The notes beneath the pieces were generated by a model. It saw nothing but the letters and a program-made list of their open reading frames with translations. It ran no database searches and had not been told where the DNA came from. Positions 63,551 through 64,000 of a DNA stretch of 64,000 nucleotides are shown here, one piece after another (positions within the stretch are counted from its first letter, which is position 1; every line of letters starts with the position of its first letter). The stretch is from Treponema sp. OMZ 787 (GTDB lineage: Bacteria; Spirochaetota; Spirochaetia; Treponematales; Treponemataceae): the NCBI RefSeq assembly GCF_024181225.1, contig NZ_CP051198.1, positions 62,001-126,000 of the forward strand, given 5' to 3'. The position numbers were made by a program, and so were the translations under genes.

Positions 63551-64000
63551 ATGAAAAAAATTATTTTATCGGTTGTGCTTGTATTGTTGGTAGGTAGGGT
63601 ATATGCACAAACAAAACCCGTCGTAGTGGTTGCCCCGTTTGACACAAAAGGCGTTGCACAAGATGAGGCGGAAGTTGTAACGGAGCTTTTTACTGCGGAA
63701 TATGCCAATACCGGCAGTGCTAACGTAGTGGATAGAAACAGCTTTGATAAAATAAAAACACAACTGAGTTTTCAATCTTCGGACTGGTCAAATGCCGATA
63801 AGGTGGCGCAGCTGGGCAAAGCCTTAAATGCAAACCATGTAGTGGTAGGACAGCTTTTAAAATTTAGGTCTCAAATTGCTGTAACAATCAAAATCATTGA
63901 TGTAAACACCACCACGATTTTGGCTTCTTATACGGAAAAAGTAAGGGATATAGAAAACCTGCTTGATAAACTTCCTGAGATTTGTACAAAATTGAGTAGC
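63551..64000 (+). CDS. CsgG/LpoB-like secreted protein, 3' end outside window
   Basis: 150 residues are visible from ATG 63551 (GGGGAGAG upstream). A signal peptide (MKKIILSVVLVLLVGRVYA) is followed by a CsgG/LpoB-like domain: VVVVAPFDTKGV, VVDRNSFDKI, NADKVAQLGKALNANHVVVGQLLKF, AVTIKIIDVNTTTILASY. Such proteins are outer-envelope assembly or penicillin-binding-protein helper factors. It follows the TIR gene after 20 bases, so they may be co-transcribed. The C-terminal part is not seen. Confidence 0.75.
   Translation, partial: MKKIILSVVLVLLVGRVYAQTKPVVVVAPFDTKGVAQDEAEVVTELFTAEYANTGSANVVDRNSFDKIKTQLSFQSSDWSNADKVAQLGKALNANHVVVGQLLKFRSQIAVTIKIIDVNTTTILASYTEKVRDIENLLDKLPEICTKLSS

Noticed and set aside
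1-64000. tRNA or rRNA genes
   Set aside because: I saw no cloverleaf-like segment with GGTTCGAATCC-type arms or rRNA-like sequence when reading the gaps; a tRNA search tool was not available.

Overview
The window is AT-rich chromosomal DNA that looks like an oral treponeme, most probably Treponema denticola or a very close relative. This rests on spirochaete-type gene content: a flagellar export block, BspA-like leucine-rich repeat proteins, Rpn-type nucleases with GISQ repeats, and treponeme-specific conserved hypotheticals such as a DUF5312-type protein. It is inferred from family recognition by eye, not from a database search.

Layout. 0-6 kb: the 3' part of a large LRR surface protein, two membrane proteins, an Rpn nuclease, a TrmH-type methyltransferase and a degenerate iron-ADH homologue. 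6.1-10.5 kb: the flagellar export operon fliQ-fliR-flhB-flhA, whose last codons were changed by an ISAs1-family insertion (10473-11646) with a 9-bp target duplication. 11.7-12.9 kb: rpoZ and miaA. 12.9-27.8 kb: a continuous minus-strand accessory region. Its first half is a cluster of unrecognised proteins, including a 4-fold beta-flower protein and a tandemly duplicated domain. Its second half is a decayed integrative/conjugative element of Firmicutes type: truncated serine recombinase, TnpW, VirD4-like coupling protein, MobA relaxase, SSB-like protein, PadR/DUF2812, and broken AAA/DUF4143, ASCH, XRE and C39 genes. 27.9-38 kb: housekeeping genes for EIIA-Ntr-like PTS protein, phosphofructokinase, a double cNMP-binding protein, M20 hydrolase, KamA-like radical SAM enzyme and a sigma-70 factor. 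38-56.3 kb: U32 peptidase family protein, chemoreceptor, Rsm22, MerR, Der, PtsI, a second M20 peptidase, ferritin, DeoC, a TPR protein, a LamG/Fn3 protein and a class-I amidotransferase.

56.3-64 kb is a second accessory region. An Fn3 lipoprotein gene with an internal stop lies between 69-bp direct repeats, followed by two ISAs1-family elements placed end to end; the second is the same element as at 10.5 kb. Then come a RelBE-type toxin-antitoxin pair and a compact module: an XRE regulator diverges from a 47-residue lipoprotein and a TIR-domain protein, followed by a CsgG/LpoB-like secreted protein cut by the window end. Three in-phase TAAATATAGT repeats cover the divergent promoters, and the lipoprotein and TIR genes share an RNA hairpin next to the ribosome-binding site. 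This is the best candidate for an undescribed system here.

Two window-wide themes stand out. Several genes have a good sigma-70-type promoter ending only 4-9 bases before the start codon and no Shine-Dalgarno sequence, which suggests leaderless mRNAs. Four accessory genes each carry an in-frame TGA or TAG that would be a single G-to-A change from a tryptophan codon.
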